A stretch of DNA of 64,000 bases from Streptomyces sp. H39-S7 (GTDB lineage: Bacteria; Actinomycetota; Actinomycetes; Streptomycetales; Streptomycetaceae), in contig NZ_JAPVLU010000040.1 of NCBI RefSeq assembly GCF_027158205.1, positions 1-64,000 of the forward strand. The letters are read 5' to 3'. Both the position numbers and the translations under genes were made by a program. Below, piece after piece: positions 24,790 through 32,718 of the stretch. How positions within the stretch are numbered: the first letter of the stretch is position 1; each line of letters opens with the position of its first letter. The notes under the pieces are model-generated. The model did no database searches and was not told the origin of the DNA. It saw only the letters and a program-made list of their open reading frames with translations.

Positions 24790-25407
24790 ACCGAAGGCCC
24801 GGTCGAGCTCCGTGACCGCCTCGGGATACACCTCGTCGGCGCTGCGGCCGTCCGCCAGCTTCCGCGAGTTCGCCAGAGCCAGGACCTGGCGCACGGCGAT
24901 GATCTGCGCAGCCGCCAGGTGCGGCACCAGGTCGTCGGGCGCCGACGAGGCCTCCCGCAGCGCCCCGGCCAGCGCTTCCTGGTCCCGGCCGCTGTACTCG
25001 GTCATCCGGGCCACCAGGCTGGGCGCCGAGTAGAGCATCGCGAGGTACGCCAGCACGCCGGGGGTGTCGTTGAGCCCGGTCACCGGATCGCGGGCGTCGA
25101 GCCCCGCCGCCCAGTGCAGGCGCAGCGCAGTGAGCGGTGCCCGGTCCGCGGGGCGCTCCCGCACCACCCGGGCGAACTCGCCCTCGTGATCGGCGAACCG
25201 GTGCAGCGCCAGGTCCTCCTTGGCGGGGAAGTACCGGAAGAGTGTCGGTTTGGACACCTCGGCCGCGGCGGCGATCTCGGCGACCGGTACCTGGTCGAAC
25301 CCGCGCCTGAGGAACAGCTCGATGGCGGTGTCGGAGATGTTCTGCCGGGTTCGGGCCTTCTTCAGTTCCCGCAGTCCGCTCGGCGGCCCGGGCCGGTTCT
25401 CGTCCAT
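24754..25407 (-). CDS. TetR-family regulator
   Basis: The 217-residue protein has a TetR_N domain near residues 14-62 (TRQNISDTAIELFLRRGFDQ and EVSKPTLFRYFPAKEDL) and a C-terminal all-helical domain. It ends inside the convergent ligase gene (36-bp overlap) and starts 130 bp from the divergent flavin monooxygenase, which it probably controls. No clear Shine-Dalgarno sequence was noted before the ATG at 25407. Confidence 0.87.
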   Translation of the reverse strand: MDENRPGPPSGLRELKKARTRQNISDTAIELFLRRGFDQVPVAEIAAAAEVSKPTLFRYFPAKEDLALHRFADHEGEFARVVRERPADRAPLTALRLHWAAGLDARDPVTGLNDTPGVLAYLAMLYSAPSLVARMTEYSGRDQEALAGALREASSAPDDLVPHLAAAQIIAVRQVLALANSRKLADGRSADEVYPEAVTELDRAFGLLGQGLAARFG

Positions 25408-25428
25408 GGCGCCGATCCTAGCTGAAGT

Positions 25429-25450
25429 GCAACGAAGTCAGAAACGTTAC
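25429..25450. promoter_or_regulatory. Inverted repeat between TetR and monooxygenase genes
   Basis: GCAACG (25429-25434) and CGTTAC (25445-25450) form an imperfect inverted repeat (5 of 6) in the divergent promoter region. It is a candidate TetR operator, but only weakly supported. Confidence 0.3.
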
Positions 25451-25537
25451 TGGGTTGTATTTGTGACTCGGTCATGTTTATATCGTCGTGTCGCTGTTGC
25501 TACGGACAGCGACCGAGCGTTGAGGAGAGGACAGCCG

Positions 25538-27064
25538 ATGAGCAGCGTGCTGATCGTGGGAGCGGGACCGACCGGGCTGACGCTGGCCTGTGAACTGGCC
25601 CGGCGCGGAACCGCCGTCCGGATCGTGGAGCGGTCCCCGGAGCCGCAGAGGGGTTCACGGGGAAAGGGGCTCAACGCGCGCAGCCTGGAGGTCTTCGAGG
25701 GCATGGGGATCCTCGACCGCCTCCAGGCGTTCGGGCGCGACGACCTGTTCTTCCGCAAGTACCGTGACGGCGAGGCGGTCTCCGACACCGACCCCTTCGA
25801 GAAGTTCGCGCCGGCGCCCGGCACCCCGTATGTCCGCGGGCTGCTGATCGCGCAGTGGAACGTCGAGCGGGTGCTGCGGGACCGGCTCGCCGAGTGGGGC
25901 GTGCGCGTCGAGTTCGGCACCGAGCTGACCGGGTTCGAGCAGGCCGGCGACGTGGTGACGGCCACGCTCGCGGATGGTGAGCGGATCGAGGTGTCCTACC
26001 TGGTGGGGTGTGACGGCGGCCGCAGCGGGATTCGCAAGGCGCTGCCGATCACCTTCGAGGGCCGGACACTGCAGGAGCAGACGATGGTCATCGGTGATGT
26101 CGAGGCCGAGGGCCTGAGTCAGGAGCTCTGGCACCAGTGGATCGACGCGGACGGCGGCATCATGCTCTGCCCGCTGCCCGGCAGCTCGGTGTTCCAGCTC
26201 CAGGCGTCCCCCGAGCGGGACGCGGCGGGACTGCGGGTGGAGGCATCGCTGGAGAGCTTCCAGCGCCTGTTCGACCGGCACGCGCGGATCCCCGGCATCA
26301 AGCTCACCAACCCCGCCTGGATCTCCACCTACCACGTCAACGAGCGCATCGCCGACCGGTTCCGCGTCGGCCGGGTCCTGCTCGCCGGGGATGCCGCCCA
26401 TGTGCACTCCATAGCGGGCGGCCTCGGCATGAACACCGGTATCCAGGACGCGTACAACCTCGGCTGGAAACTCGCGCTGGCGGCCGCGGGCCGGGCCGGC
26501 GACGGACTGGTCGACACCTACGAGGAGGAGCGGCTGCCGATCGCGGCCTGGACGATCGACACCAGCGGTGAGCTGTGGCGGGCGGTCTCCCGGTCGATCA
26601 GGACCGCGGGCAGCGGAACGGAAGGTGTGATCACGCCCGACATCCTCGGCCTGCGACTGGGCTACCGCTGGGGTTCGCTGGCCGTGGAGCGCGACGCGCG
26701 GACCGACGACGCCCCGCTGCGCGCCGGGGACCGCGCGCCCGACGCCCCGCTGCGGGACGCCGACGGCGCCGCCGTCCGGCTTTTCGAAATCTTCAGCGGC
26801 ACGCACTTCACGCTGCTCGGCTTCGGCGCCGCCAGCGCGGCGGCGCTCCGGGAGAGCACGGAGCGGCACGGCGACTCGGTGTGGAGCTACCTGATCGGAT
26901 CGGGCCCCGGCGCCCTGGACGACTTCGAGGGGCACGCGGCCCGGGAGTACGGCGTCACCGGCGACGCCCTGGTGCTCGTCCGCCCGGACGGCCACATAGC
27001 GCTCACCGCCCGGGCGGGCGACGCGCGGGCCGTACACGACTACCTCGGATCGCTGCGGGGTTAG
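25538..27064 (+). CDS. FAD-dependent aromatic hydroxylase with C-terminal thioredoxin-like domain
   Basis: The 508-residue class A flavin monooxygenase has VLIVGAGPTGLTLACELARRG at its N-terminus, a DG motif VGCDGGRSGIRKALP and GRVLLAGDAAHVHSIAGGLG near residue 280. After ~390 residues a thioredoxin-like C-terminal domain (Phe_hydrox_dim type) begins (RAGDRAPDAPLRDADG), as in phenol hydroxylases and polyketide hydroxylases such as RdmE/PgaE. The ATG at 25538 follows GAGGAGAGG. The upstream open frame overlapping the TetR gene is not coding. No polyketide synthase is nearby, so a catabolic or detoxifying role is as likely. Confidence 0.88.
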   Translation: MSSVLIVGAGPTGLTLACELARRGTAVRIVERSPEPQRGSRGKGLNARSLEVFEGMGILDRLQAFGRDDLFFRKYRDGEAVSDTDPFEKFAPAPGTPYVRGLLIAQWNVERVLRDRLAEWGVRVEFGTELTGFEQAGDVVTATLADGERIEVSYLVGCDGGRSGIRKALPITFEGRTLQEQTMVIGDVEAEGLSQELWHQWIDADGGIMLCPLPGSSVFQLQASPERDAAGLRVEASLESFQRLFDRHARIPGIKLTNPAWISTYHVNERIADRFRVGRVLLAGDAAHVHSIAGGLGMNTGIQDAYNLGWKLALAAAGRAGDGLVDTYEEERLPIAAWTIDTSGELWRAVSRSIRTAGSGTEGVITPDILGLRLGYRWGSLAVERDARTDDAPLRAGDRAPDAPLRDADGAAVRLFEIFSGTHFTLLGFGAASAAALRESTERHGDSVWSYLIGSGPGALDDFEGHAAREYGVTGDALVLVRPDGHIALTARAGDARAVHDYLGSLRG

Positions 27065-27073
27065 AGCGCGACA

Positions 27074-27117
27074 CGACCGCGCCCCCCGGGTGGTCAGGTC
27101 GCCGGGGGGCGCGGTCG
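27074..27117. terminator. Bidirectional hairpin between convergent genes
   Basis: CGACCGCGCCCCCCGG (27074-27089) pairs perfectly with its inverse at 27102-27117 across a 12-nt loop. It lies between the ends of the monooxygenase (+) and gcl (-) and probably terminates both. Confidence 0.8.
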
Positions 27118-27138
27118 GGCACGACGAGTGCGGCGGGA

Positions 27139-28917
27139 TCAGACGAGCGGCAGGACCGCGGTCGGGGCGTGGCCCGGCTCGGTGGCGACGTCTTCCCACT
27201 CGTTGACGCTGGCGATGTCGCTGCCGCTCATCGAGATGTTGGTGATGCGCTCCAGGATCGCCTCGACGACCACCGGGACGCGGTACTCCGCGGCCAGCTT
27301 CTTGGCCAGCTCGAAGGCGGGCAGCAACTGGTCCGGCTCGGTGACCCGGATCGCCTTGCAGCCCAGGCCCTCGACGACCTTGACGTGGTCGACGCCGTAG
27401 ACGCCCAGCTCCGGGGAGTTGATGTTCTCGAACTCGAGGTTGACCTGGAAGTTGATGTCGAGGTTGCGCTGCGCCTGGCGGATCAGGCCCAGGTACGCGT
27501 TGTTCACCAGGACGTGGACGTACGGGATCTTGTGCTGCGCGCCGACGGCCAGCTCTTCGAGCATGAACTGGAAGTCGTAGTCGCCGGAGAGCGCGACGAC
27601 CGTTCCCTCGGGGTCGGCCTTGGCGACACCCAGCGCGGCCGGGATGGTCCAGCCGAGCGGGCCGGCCTGGCCGCAGTTGATCCAGTGCCGCGGCTTGTAG
27701 ACGTGCAGCATCTGCGCGCCGGCGATCTGGGAGAGGCCGATGGTGGTGACGTACCGGGTCTCCGGGCCGAAGGCGCGGTTCATCTCCTCGTAGACGCGCT
27801 GCGGCTTGATCGGCACGTTGTCGAAGTGCGTACGGCGCTGGAGGGTGGCCTTGCGGTGCTGGGTGGACGCGGCCCACTCGGCGCGGTCGGGCAGCCGGCC
27901 CGCGGCCTTGAGCTCCTTCGCGACCTCGACGAAGAGCTCCAGCGCGGCCTTGGCGTCCGAGGCGATCCCGTACTCGGGCGGGAAGATCTTGCCGATCTGG
28001 GTGGGCTCGATGTCGACGTGGACGAACTTCCGGCCCTTGGTGTAGACGTCGAGCTTGCCGGTGTGGCGGTTGGCCCAGCGGTTGCCGATACCGAGGACGA
28101 AGTCCGACTCCAGCATCGTCGCGTTGCCGTAGCGGTGCGAGGTCTGCAGGCCGACCATGCCGGCGTTCAGCGGGTGGTCGTCGGCGATGATGCCCCAGCC
28201 CATCAGGGTGGGGATGACCGGCGTGCCGGTCAGCTCGGCGAACTCGACCAGCAGCTCGGAGGCGTCGGCGTTGATGATGCCGCCACCGGCGACGATCAGC
28301 GGGCGCTCGGACGCGAGCAGCAGCGAGATCGCCTTCTCGATCTGGGCACGGGACGCGGTCGGCTTGTAGACGGGCAGCGGCTGGTACGTCTCGGGGTCGA
28401 ACTCGATCTCGGTCAGCTGCACATCGATCGGCAGGTCGATAAGGACCGGTCCCGGCCGTCCCGAACGCATCAGGTGGAACGCCTGCTGGAAGACACCGGG
28501 GACCTGCGCGGCCTCCAGGACCGTGGTGGCGGCCTTGGTGACCGGCTTGGCGATCGAGGCGATGTCGACGGCCTGGAAGTCTTCCTTATGGAGCATCGCG
28601 ACCGGGGCCTGGCCGGTGATGCACAGGATCGGGATCGAGTCGGCGATCGCCGAGTAGAGCCCGGTGATCATGTCGGTACCGGCGGGGCCCGACGTGCCGA
28701 TGCAGACGCCGATGTTGCCCGGGCTGGCGCGGGTGTACCCCTCGGCCATGTGGGACGCGCCCTCGACGTGGCGGGCGAGCGTGTGGTCGATGCCCCCGCC
28801 GGCCTTGAGCGCGGCGTAGAAGGGGTTGATCGCGGCGCCCGGCACACCGAACGCGTCGGTGACGCCCTCGAGCTTGAGGATCTCCACGGCCGCACGGGCG
28901 GCAGTCATACGAGGCAT
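27139..28917 (-). CDS. gcl: Glyoxylate carboligase
   Basis: The 592-residue ThDP enzyme condenses two glyoxylates to tartronate semialdehyde and CO2. Counting from the ATG, residue 51 is Val in LARHVEGASHMAEGY. Gcl is known for having Val51 where all other ThDP decarboxylases have the catalytic Glu, so the assignment is firm. The ThDP motif is GDYDFQFMLEELAVGAQ. AGGAG precedes the ATG. The promoter carries a pair of TTCCG-type palindromes. It consumes glyoxylate from allantoate breakdown, and its product goes to the reductase and isomerase genes further along. Confidence 0.96.
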   Translation of the reverse strand: MPRMTAARAAVEILKLEGVTDAFGVPGAAINPFYAALKAGGGIDHTLARHVEGASHMAEGYTRASPGNIGVCIGTSGPAGTDMITGLYSAIADSIPILCITGQAPVAMLHKEDFQAVDIASIAKPVTKAATTVLEAAQVPGVFQQAFHLMRSGRPGPVLIDLPIDVQLTEIEFDPETYQPLPVYKPTASRAQIEKAISLLLASERPLIVAGGGIINADASELLVEFAELTGTPVIPTLMGWGIIADDHPLNAGMVGLQTSHRYGNATMLESDFVLGIGNRWANRHTGKLDVYTKGRKFVHVDIEPTQIGKIFPPEYGIASDAKAALELFVEVAKELKAAGRLPDRAEWAASTQHRKATLQRRTHFDNVPIKPQRVYEEMNRAFGPETRYVTTIGLSQIAGAQMLHVYKPRHWINCGQAGPLGWTIPAALGVAKADPEGTVVALSGDYDFQFMLEELAVGAQHKIPYVHVLVNNAYLGLIRQAQRNLDINFQVNLEFENINSPELGVYGVDHVKVVEGLGCKAIRVTEPDQLLPAFELAKKLAAEYRVPVVVEAILERITNISMSGSDIASVNEWEDVATEPGHAPTAVLPLV

Positions 28918-28992
28918 CGAGTACTCCTGGGTCGGACTGTCGGGATGGGCTCTTGCTGCGAGGCCAGGGCGCCCGGTTTCCGTCGTACTAGT

Positions 28993-29028
28993 TTCCGTAA
29001 TGTGGAAGTCTAGTTCTGCTATATGGAA
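28993..29028. promoter_or_regulatory. Tandem AllR-type boxes upstream of gcl
   Basis: TTCCGTAATGTGGAA (28993-29007) and TTCTGCTATATGGAA (29014-29028) begin 21 bp apart, two helical turns, 76-111 bp upstream of the gcl start. The same two-box pattern occurs before hyi and malate synthase. They are presumed sites of the IclR regulator AllR encoded at 52.2-53.0 kb. Confidence 0.7.
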
Positions 29029-29148
29029 GTAATCTAGAACGAGGCCCGCAACCCGTCAAGGCGGAGCCGCCCTCCGACCCGTCCCGAACACCAAAAAGCG
29101 GGCTGCCGACCGGCAACCCGCTCTCGTGACACGTGCATTCGCGGAAGG

Positions 29149-29877
29149 TCAGGTGATGGCGGGCCCTGTTCGCATGAGGCTGTCGGCCGCGTCGTTGACC
29201 GGCTGGGGGGTGCCGGTCAGGTCCATCACGAACAGCGGGACGCCCAACTGGTCGGCGCGCAGGCGCGCGTCGTGCGCGTAGCCGGCCAGCGAGAAGAAGG
29301 CGCCGACGGCGTCCTCGTTGAGGCAGTTGAGCCACAGGCACTCGATGTCGCGCAGCGCGGTGGGCTCGGTGGTGGGGTCGATCTGGGCCACGAGGTCGTC
29401 GCCGCGCAGGTCGATGCCGTTGGCGGCGTGGTCGCCGGCCACCCGGACGCCGGCGAAGCCGAGCCACTTCAGGTACTGGGCGGCGGCGGTGAGCGCGTCA
29501 CGGGCGGTGCGGATGGTGACCGGGCGGAACGGCGGCCGGCGGACGGGCGGTGGCGGCCCGGCGACCGCGGTCAGCGGGCGCAGGGCGGCCGTGGCCGGAC
29601 CGGGGGGAGCGAGCGCCGCGGTGTCGACCGGCATCCGGATCACCGAGCCGCAGTCGCAGCCGAACTCGGGCTGCGGCCACTGGTCCTGCCGGCCGCAGTC
29701 GGGGCAGCGCATGCTCACCCAGGAGTCGTCCCACGAACGGTGCCGTATCTCGACCGGGATTCCGCCGCGCAGCAGCGGGAGCGTCAGCGGCGTGCCACAG
29801 GCGCAGGGGTAGGTGGTGGTGCTGAACGCGTGCTCGCGGCGGCAGGCCGGGCAGCGCACGGGCACACTCTCTGCCAT
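29149..29877 (-). CDS. Twin zinc-ribbon protein with Mrr-like restriction-endonuclease fold
   Basis: The 242-residue protein has two near-identical Cys modules, Cys9/12/25/27 and Cys58/61/74/76 (each CX2C-X12-CXC), a Pro-rich linker (~85-118), and a C-terminal domain that reads like the Mrr/PD-(D/E)XK fold: NGIDL...LVAQID at 152-166, then a helix-strand ending FVMDLTG. D155 fits the catalytic Asp, but the expected Q-x-K is Q164-I-D166, so the Lys is missing. The ATG follows GGAG. It lies between gcl and catalase in the same orientation with a repeat hairpin upstream. Function is unknown. DNA binding without cleavage is one possibility. Confidence 0.65.
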   Translation of the reverse strand: MAESVPVRCPACRREHAFSTTTYPCACGTPLTLPLLRGGIPVEIRHRSWDDSWVSMRCPDCGRQDQWPQPEFGCDCGSVIRMPVDTAALAPPGPATAALRPLTAVAGPPPPVRRPPFRPVTIRTARDALTAAAQYLKWLGFAGVRVAGDHAANGIDLRGDDLVAQIDPTTEPTALRDIECLWLNCLNEDAVGAFFSLAGYAHDARLRADQLGVPLFVMDLTGTPQPVNDAADSLMRTGPAIT

Positions 29878-29938
29878 GGTTCGTACTCCAAGGCGGGCTC
29901 CGGCAATGGGTATTACCCCATCTTGCAGGAGATTGGAG

Positions 29939-29990
29939 CCGCCCGGCGACGCAGTTGGCGCGACAGGACAGTCGTCGCGCCGCCGGGCGG
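29939..29990. repeat. Hairpin repeat element, copy 1
   Basis: CCGCCCGGC (29939-29947) pairs with GCCGGGCGG (29982-29990), and an inner stem GGCGCGAC/GTCGCGCC (29957-29964/29974-29981) carries the core CGCGACAGGACAG (29959-29971). The same outer stem and 13-nt core recur at 31695-31747 on the same strand. It lies 61 bp upstream of the zinc-ribbon gene and beyond the catalase terminator. Confidence 0.75.
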
Positions 29991-29998
29991 ATTCCAGA

Positions 29999-30046
29999 GC
30001 CCGCGCCACCGTGACCTACCCCTCAGAAGTTCACGGTGGCGCGGGC
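29999..30046 (-). terminator. Catalase terminator hairpin
   Basis: GCCCGCGCCACCGTGA (29999-30014) pairs perfectly with 30031-30046, a 16-bp stem with a 16-nt loop, starting 11 bp after the catalase stop. There is no long U-run, which is usual for Streptomyces. Confidence 0.75.
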
Positions 30047-30057
30047 CGGTCTGTGGG

Positions 30058-31515
30058 TCAGCCCTCGCGGATCGCGCGGACCGCCGCTTCCACGCGCGCA
30101 CCGTACTCGGTGTCCGCGGCGTGGAAGTGGGCCAGGTTGCGGTCGATCACGTCGTCGCGGGTGACCTGGGCGAGGAACCCGGAGATGTTCGCGATCAGCC
30201 GGGACTTCTCGTCCTCCGACATCAGCCGGTAGAGTTCGCCGGCCTGGAAGAAGTGGTCGTCCTTGACGTGCAGCGGGGCCTCGTGGGTGCCGGTGTGTCC
30301 GGACACCGCCTGCGGGGCGGCCAGCGCCAGGTCTGTCTGCGCCGGGCCGTCGTACGAGTTGGGCTCGTAGTTCTTCGGGCCGCGCTTGCCGTTGCGGGTG
30401 GCCGCCAGGCCGTCGCGGCCGTAGTTGACGGCCTCGGTCGCCTTCGGCGCGTTGACCGGCAGCAGGGTGTGGTTGACGCCCAGGCGGTAGCGCTGCGCGT
30501 CGGCGTAGGCGAAGAGCCGGCCCTGGAGCATCTTGTCCGGGGACGGGCCGATGCCGGGCACGAAGTTGTTCGGGGAGAACGCGGCCTGCTCGACCTCCTG
30601 GAACACGTTGTCCGGGTTCCGGTCCAGCACGAGCCGGCCCACGCGCTGCAGCGGGTAGTCCGCGTGCGGCCACACCTTGGTGACGTCGAACGGGTTGAAG
30701 CGGTACTCCGCCGCCTCGGCCGCGGGCATGATCTGCACGTGCAGCGTCCAGGACGGGTTCACCCCGCGCTCGATGGCCTGCACGAGGTCGCGCTGGTGGC
30801 TGTTGGCGTCCGCGCCGACCTGCTCGGCGGCCTGCTCCGAGGAGAGCGAGCGCACGCCCTGGTTGGTCTTGAAGTGGTACTTGACGAAGAACGCCTCGCC
30901 CTGCGCGTTCGTCCACTGGTACGTGTGCGAGCCGAAGCCGTTCATGTGGCGGTACGAGGCCGGGATGCCGCGGTCGCCGAAGAGCCAGGTGATCTGGTGG
31001 GTCGCCTCGGGGGAGTGCGACCAGAAGTCCCAGACGTTGTCGGCTTCCTGGATGCCCGTGAACGGGTCGCGCTTCTGCGAGTGGATGAAGTCCGGGAATT
31101 TGATCGGGTCCTTGATGAAGAACACCGGGGTGTTGTTGCCGACGAGGTCGTAGTTGCCCTCTTCGGTGTAGAACTTCAGCGCGAAGCCGCGCGGGTCGCG
31201 CACGGCGTCGGCGCCACCGAGGCTGTCCGCGACGGTCGAGAAGCGGATGAATGTCTCGGTGCGCTTGCCGACCGTGTTGAGGAAGTCCGCGCGGGTGAAG
31301 CCGGTGACGTCGTCGGTGACCTCGAAGTAGCCGTAGGCGCCGGAGCCGCGGGCGTGCACGACGCGCTCCGGGATGCGCTCACGGTTGAAACGGGCCAGCT
31401 TCTCGATGAGCTGCTGGTCCTGGATCAGCAGAGGGCCGCCGGCGCCGGCCGAGGCGGAGTTCTGGTTGTCGGCGACTGGGGCGCCGGACTCGGTTGTCAG
31501 CGTGTGCTTGGGCAT
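30058..31515 (-). CDS. katA: Monofunctional heme catalase (clade 3)
   Basis: The 485-residue catalase decomposes H2O2. The catalytic His54 is in RVVHARGSGAYGYF, the distal Asn region in VGNNTPVFFIKDPIKFPDFI, and the proximal heme Tyr in RLFAYADAQRYRLG near residue 337. The length is that of small-subunit clade 3 enzymes. Its place inside the purine/glyoxylate block suggests it removes peroxide made by uricase. The promoter has TTGACA and TACTGT with an 18-bp spacer, and the TCAACAGTTTGTTGA palindrome overlaps the -35. The same palindrome precedes the uricase operon, which supports co-regulation. Confidence 0.95.
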   Translation of the reverse strand: MPKHTLTTESGAPVADNQNSASAGAGGPLLIQDQQLIEKLARFNRERIPERVVHARGSGAYGYFEVTDDVTGFTRADFLNTVGKRTETFIRFSTVADSLGGADAVRDPRGFALKFYTEEGNYDLVGNNTPVFFIKDPIKFPDFIHSQKRDPFTGIQEADNVWDFWSHSPEATHQITWLFGDRGIPASYRHMNGFGSHTYQWTNAQGEAFFVKYHFKTNQGVRSLSSEQAAEQVGADANSHQRDLVQAIERGVNPSWTLHVQIMPAAEAAEYRFNPFDVTKVWPHADYPLQRVGRLVLDRNPDNVFQEVEQAAFSPNNFVPGIGPSPDKMLQGRLFAYADAQRYRLGVNHTLLPVNAPKATEAVNYGRDGLAATRNGKRGPKNYEPNSYDGPAQTDLALAAPQAVSGHTGTHEAPLHVKDDHFFQAGELYRLMSEDEKSRLIANISGFLAQVTRDDVIDRNLAHFHAADTEYGARVEAAVRAIREG

Positions 31516-31569
31516 GGCGGCCTTCCGTAACTACCAAGGGAAGCGAAAGCGTGTGGGTCGGTAGACCGG

Positions 31570-31599
31570 ACAGTAAGGACCGGCCCCGAGGGATGTCAA
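31570..31599 (-). promoter_or_regulatory. Catalase promoter (-35 TTGACA, -10 TACTGT)
   Basis: Read on the minus strand, TTGACA (31594-31599) and TACTGT (31570-31575) are separated by 18 bp, a good vegetative-type promoter 55 bp upstream of the catalase ATG. The -35 overlaps the palindrome at 31596-31610. Confidence 0.7.
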
Positions 31600-31610
31600 C
31601 AGTTTGTTGA
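31596..31610. promoter_or_regulatory. TCAAC-N5-GTTGA operator-like box at catalase
   Basis: TCAACAGTTTGTTGA is a 15-bp palindrome overlapping the catalase -35. Matching boxes occur at 34342-34356 (uraD operon) and 53151-53165 (allB). The cognate regulator is not identified. Confidence 0.65.
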
Positions 31611-31651
31611 AGTTCCTGGTGGCGCAAGGTTTGGCGCGAGGTTCGGCGCAG

Positions 31652-31694
31652 GGCTTGGCCAAGGTGTGGTGAAAGGCTTGGTCAAGGTGTGGTG
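31652..31694. repeat. Two 20-bp direct repeats upstream of catalase
   Basis: GGCTTGGYCAAGGTGTGGTG occurs at 31652-31671 and 31675-31694, a 23-bp period with one mismatch, directly before hairpin repeat copy 2. Less regular GGTTYGGCGC repeats lie just before it (from 31628). The function is unknown. Confidence 0.6.
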
Positions 31695-31747
31695 CCGCCC
31701 GGCGGTGCGTTTGGGCGCGACAGGACAGGTCACGCACCGCCGGGCGG
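31695..31747. repeat. Hairpin repeat element, copy 2
   Basis: CCGCCCGGCGGTGCGT (31695-31710) pairs perfectly over 16 bp with 31732-31747. The loop holds the core CGCGACAGGACAG (31716-31728), identical to copy 1. It lies 180 bp upstream of catalase and beyond the reductase terminator, so the two copies flank the catalase gene. Confidence 0.75.
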
Positions 31748-31755
31748 AATCGGGG

Positions 31756-31790
31756 GCGAGGCGGGGCCTCGCGGGCCGGCCGGAGCCGGC
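31756..31790 (-). terminator. Terminator-like hairpins after the reductase gene
   Basis: GCGAGGC/GCCTCGC (31756-31772, 3-nt loop) and GCCGGC/GCCGGC (31775-31790) are two small stable hairpins within 45 bp of the reductase stop. Confidence 0.5.
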
Positions 31791-31800
31791 GGGGAACGCG

Positions 31801-32700
31801 TCAGTCGTTGACGGGCAGGCCGGACAGCCGCTCGACGCCGCGCAGCAGCGCCGAGTGGTCCAGGCCACCGTCACCCTGGGCGCGCAGCGAGGCGACCAGG
31901 TTGGCGACGACGGAGCCGACGGGCAGGGCCGCGCCGACGTTGCGGGCGGCGTCGGTGACGATGCCCATGTCCTTGTGGTGCAGGTCGATCCGGAAGCCCG
32001 GGGCGAAGTCGCGCTTGAGGAAGTTGTCCTTCTTGCGGGTCAGCACGGTGGAACCGGCCAGCCCGCCGTTGAGGACCTCCAGCGCGGCCTCCAGGTCCAC
32101 GCCGGACTTCTCCAGGAAGACCACGGCCTCGGCGCAGGCCTGGATGTTGACCGCGACGATGAGCTGGTTGGCGGCCTTGACCGTCTGACCGGAGCCGTGC
32201 GGCCCGCACAGGACGATGGTCCTGCCGAGCTTGTCGAGGATCGGCTTGGCGATGTCGAAGTCGGCCTTGTCGCCGCCGACCATGATCGACAGCACGGCCT
32301 CGATGGCGCCGGCCTCGCCGCCGGAGACCGGGGCGTCCAGCACGCGGATGCCCTTGGCGGCCGCGGCCTTCGCCAGGTCGACGGAGGTCTGCGGGGTGAT
32401 CGAGGAGGTGTCGATCAGGAGCGCGCCGGACTTGGCGTTCTCCAGGATGCCGTTCTCGCCGTAGGCGATGGCCTCGACCTGCGGGGAGGCCGGCACCATC
32501 GTGATGATGACGTCGGCGTCCTTGACGGCCTCGGCGATGGAGGCCGCGGCGGTGCCGCCGGCGGCCGCCAGGCGGTCCAGCTTGTCCTGCTCAAGGGTGT
32601 AGCCGGTGACGGAGTAGCCCGCCTTGACCAGGTTCTCGGCCATGGGGGAGCCCATGATGCCGAGGCCGATCCAAGCGACCTTGGGAAGGGAGGAGCTCAT
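31801..32700 (-). CDS. glxR: 2-hydroxy-3-oxopropionate (tartronate semialdehyde) reductase
   Basis: The 299-residue beta-hydroxyacid dehydrogenase reduces tartronate semialdehyde from Gcl to D-glycerate with NAD(P)H. It has the Rossmann motif WIGLGIMGSPMAENL at the N-terminus, the substrate motif LDAPVSGGEAGA and the catalytic Lys motif GSGQTVKAANQ. It follows the hydroxypyruvate isomerase gene by 18 bp on the same strand, so the two form an operon under the paired boxes at 33555-33590. Confidence 0.93.
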   Translation of the reverse strand: MSSSLPKVAWIGLGIMGSPMAENLVKAGYSVTGYTLEQDKLDRLAAAGGTAAASIAEAVKDADVIITMVPASPQVEAIAYGENGILENAKSGALLIDTSSITPQTSVDLAKAAAAKGIRVLDAPVSGGEAGAIEAVLSIMVGGDKADFDIAKPILDKLGRTIVLCGPHGSGQTVKAANQLIVAVNIQACAEAVVFLEKSGVDLEAALEVLNGGLAGSTVLTRKKDNFLKRDFAPGFRIDLHHKDMGIVTDAARNVGAALPVGSVVANLVASLRAQGDGGLDHSALLRGVERLSGLPVND

Positions 32701-32718
32701 GATCTGCGACCTTTCGGA

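Noticed and set aside
31531..31737. 68-codon frame with KPCAEPRAKPCA-like repeats upstream of catalase
   Set aside because: It reads through the direct repeats and the promoter with no RBS. The repeat pattern comes from the DNA repeats.
29939..31747. Hairpin pair as inverted terminal repeats of a transposon carrying catalase
   Set aside because: The two elements are in the same orientation, no transposase is present, and no target-site duplication was seen.
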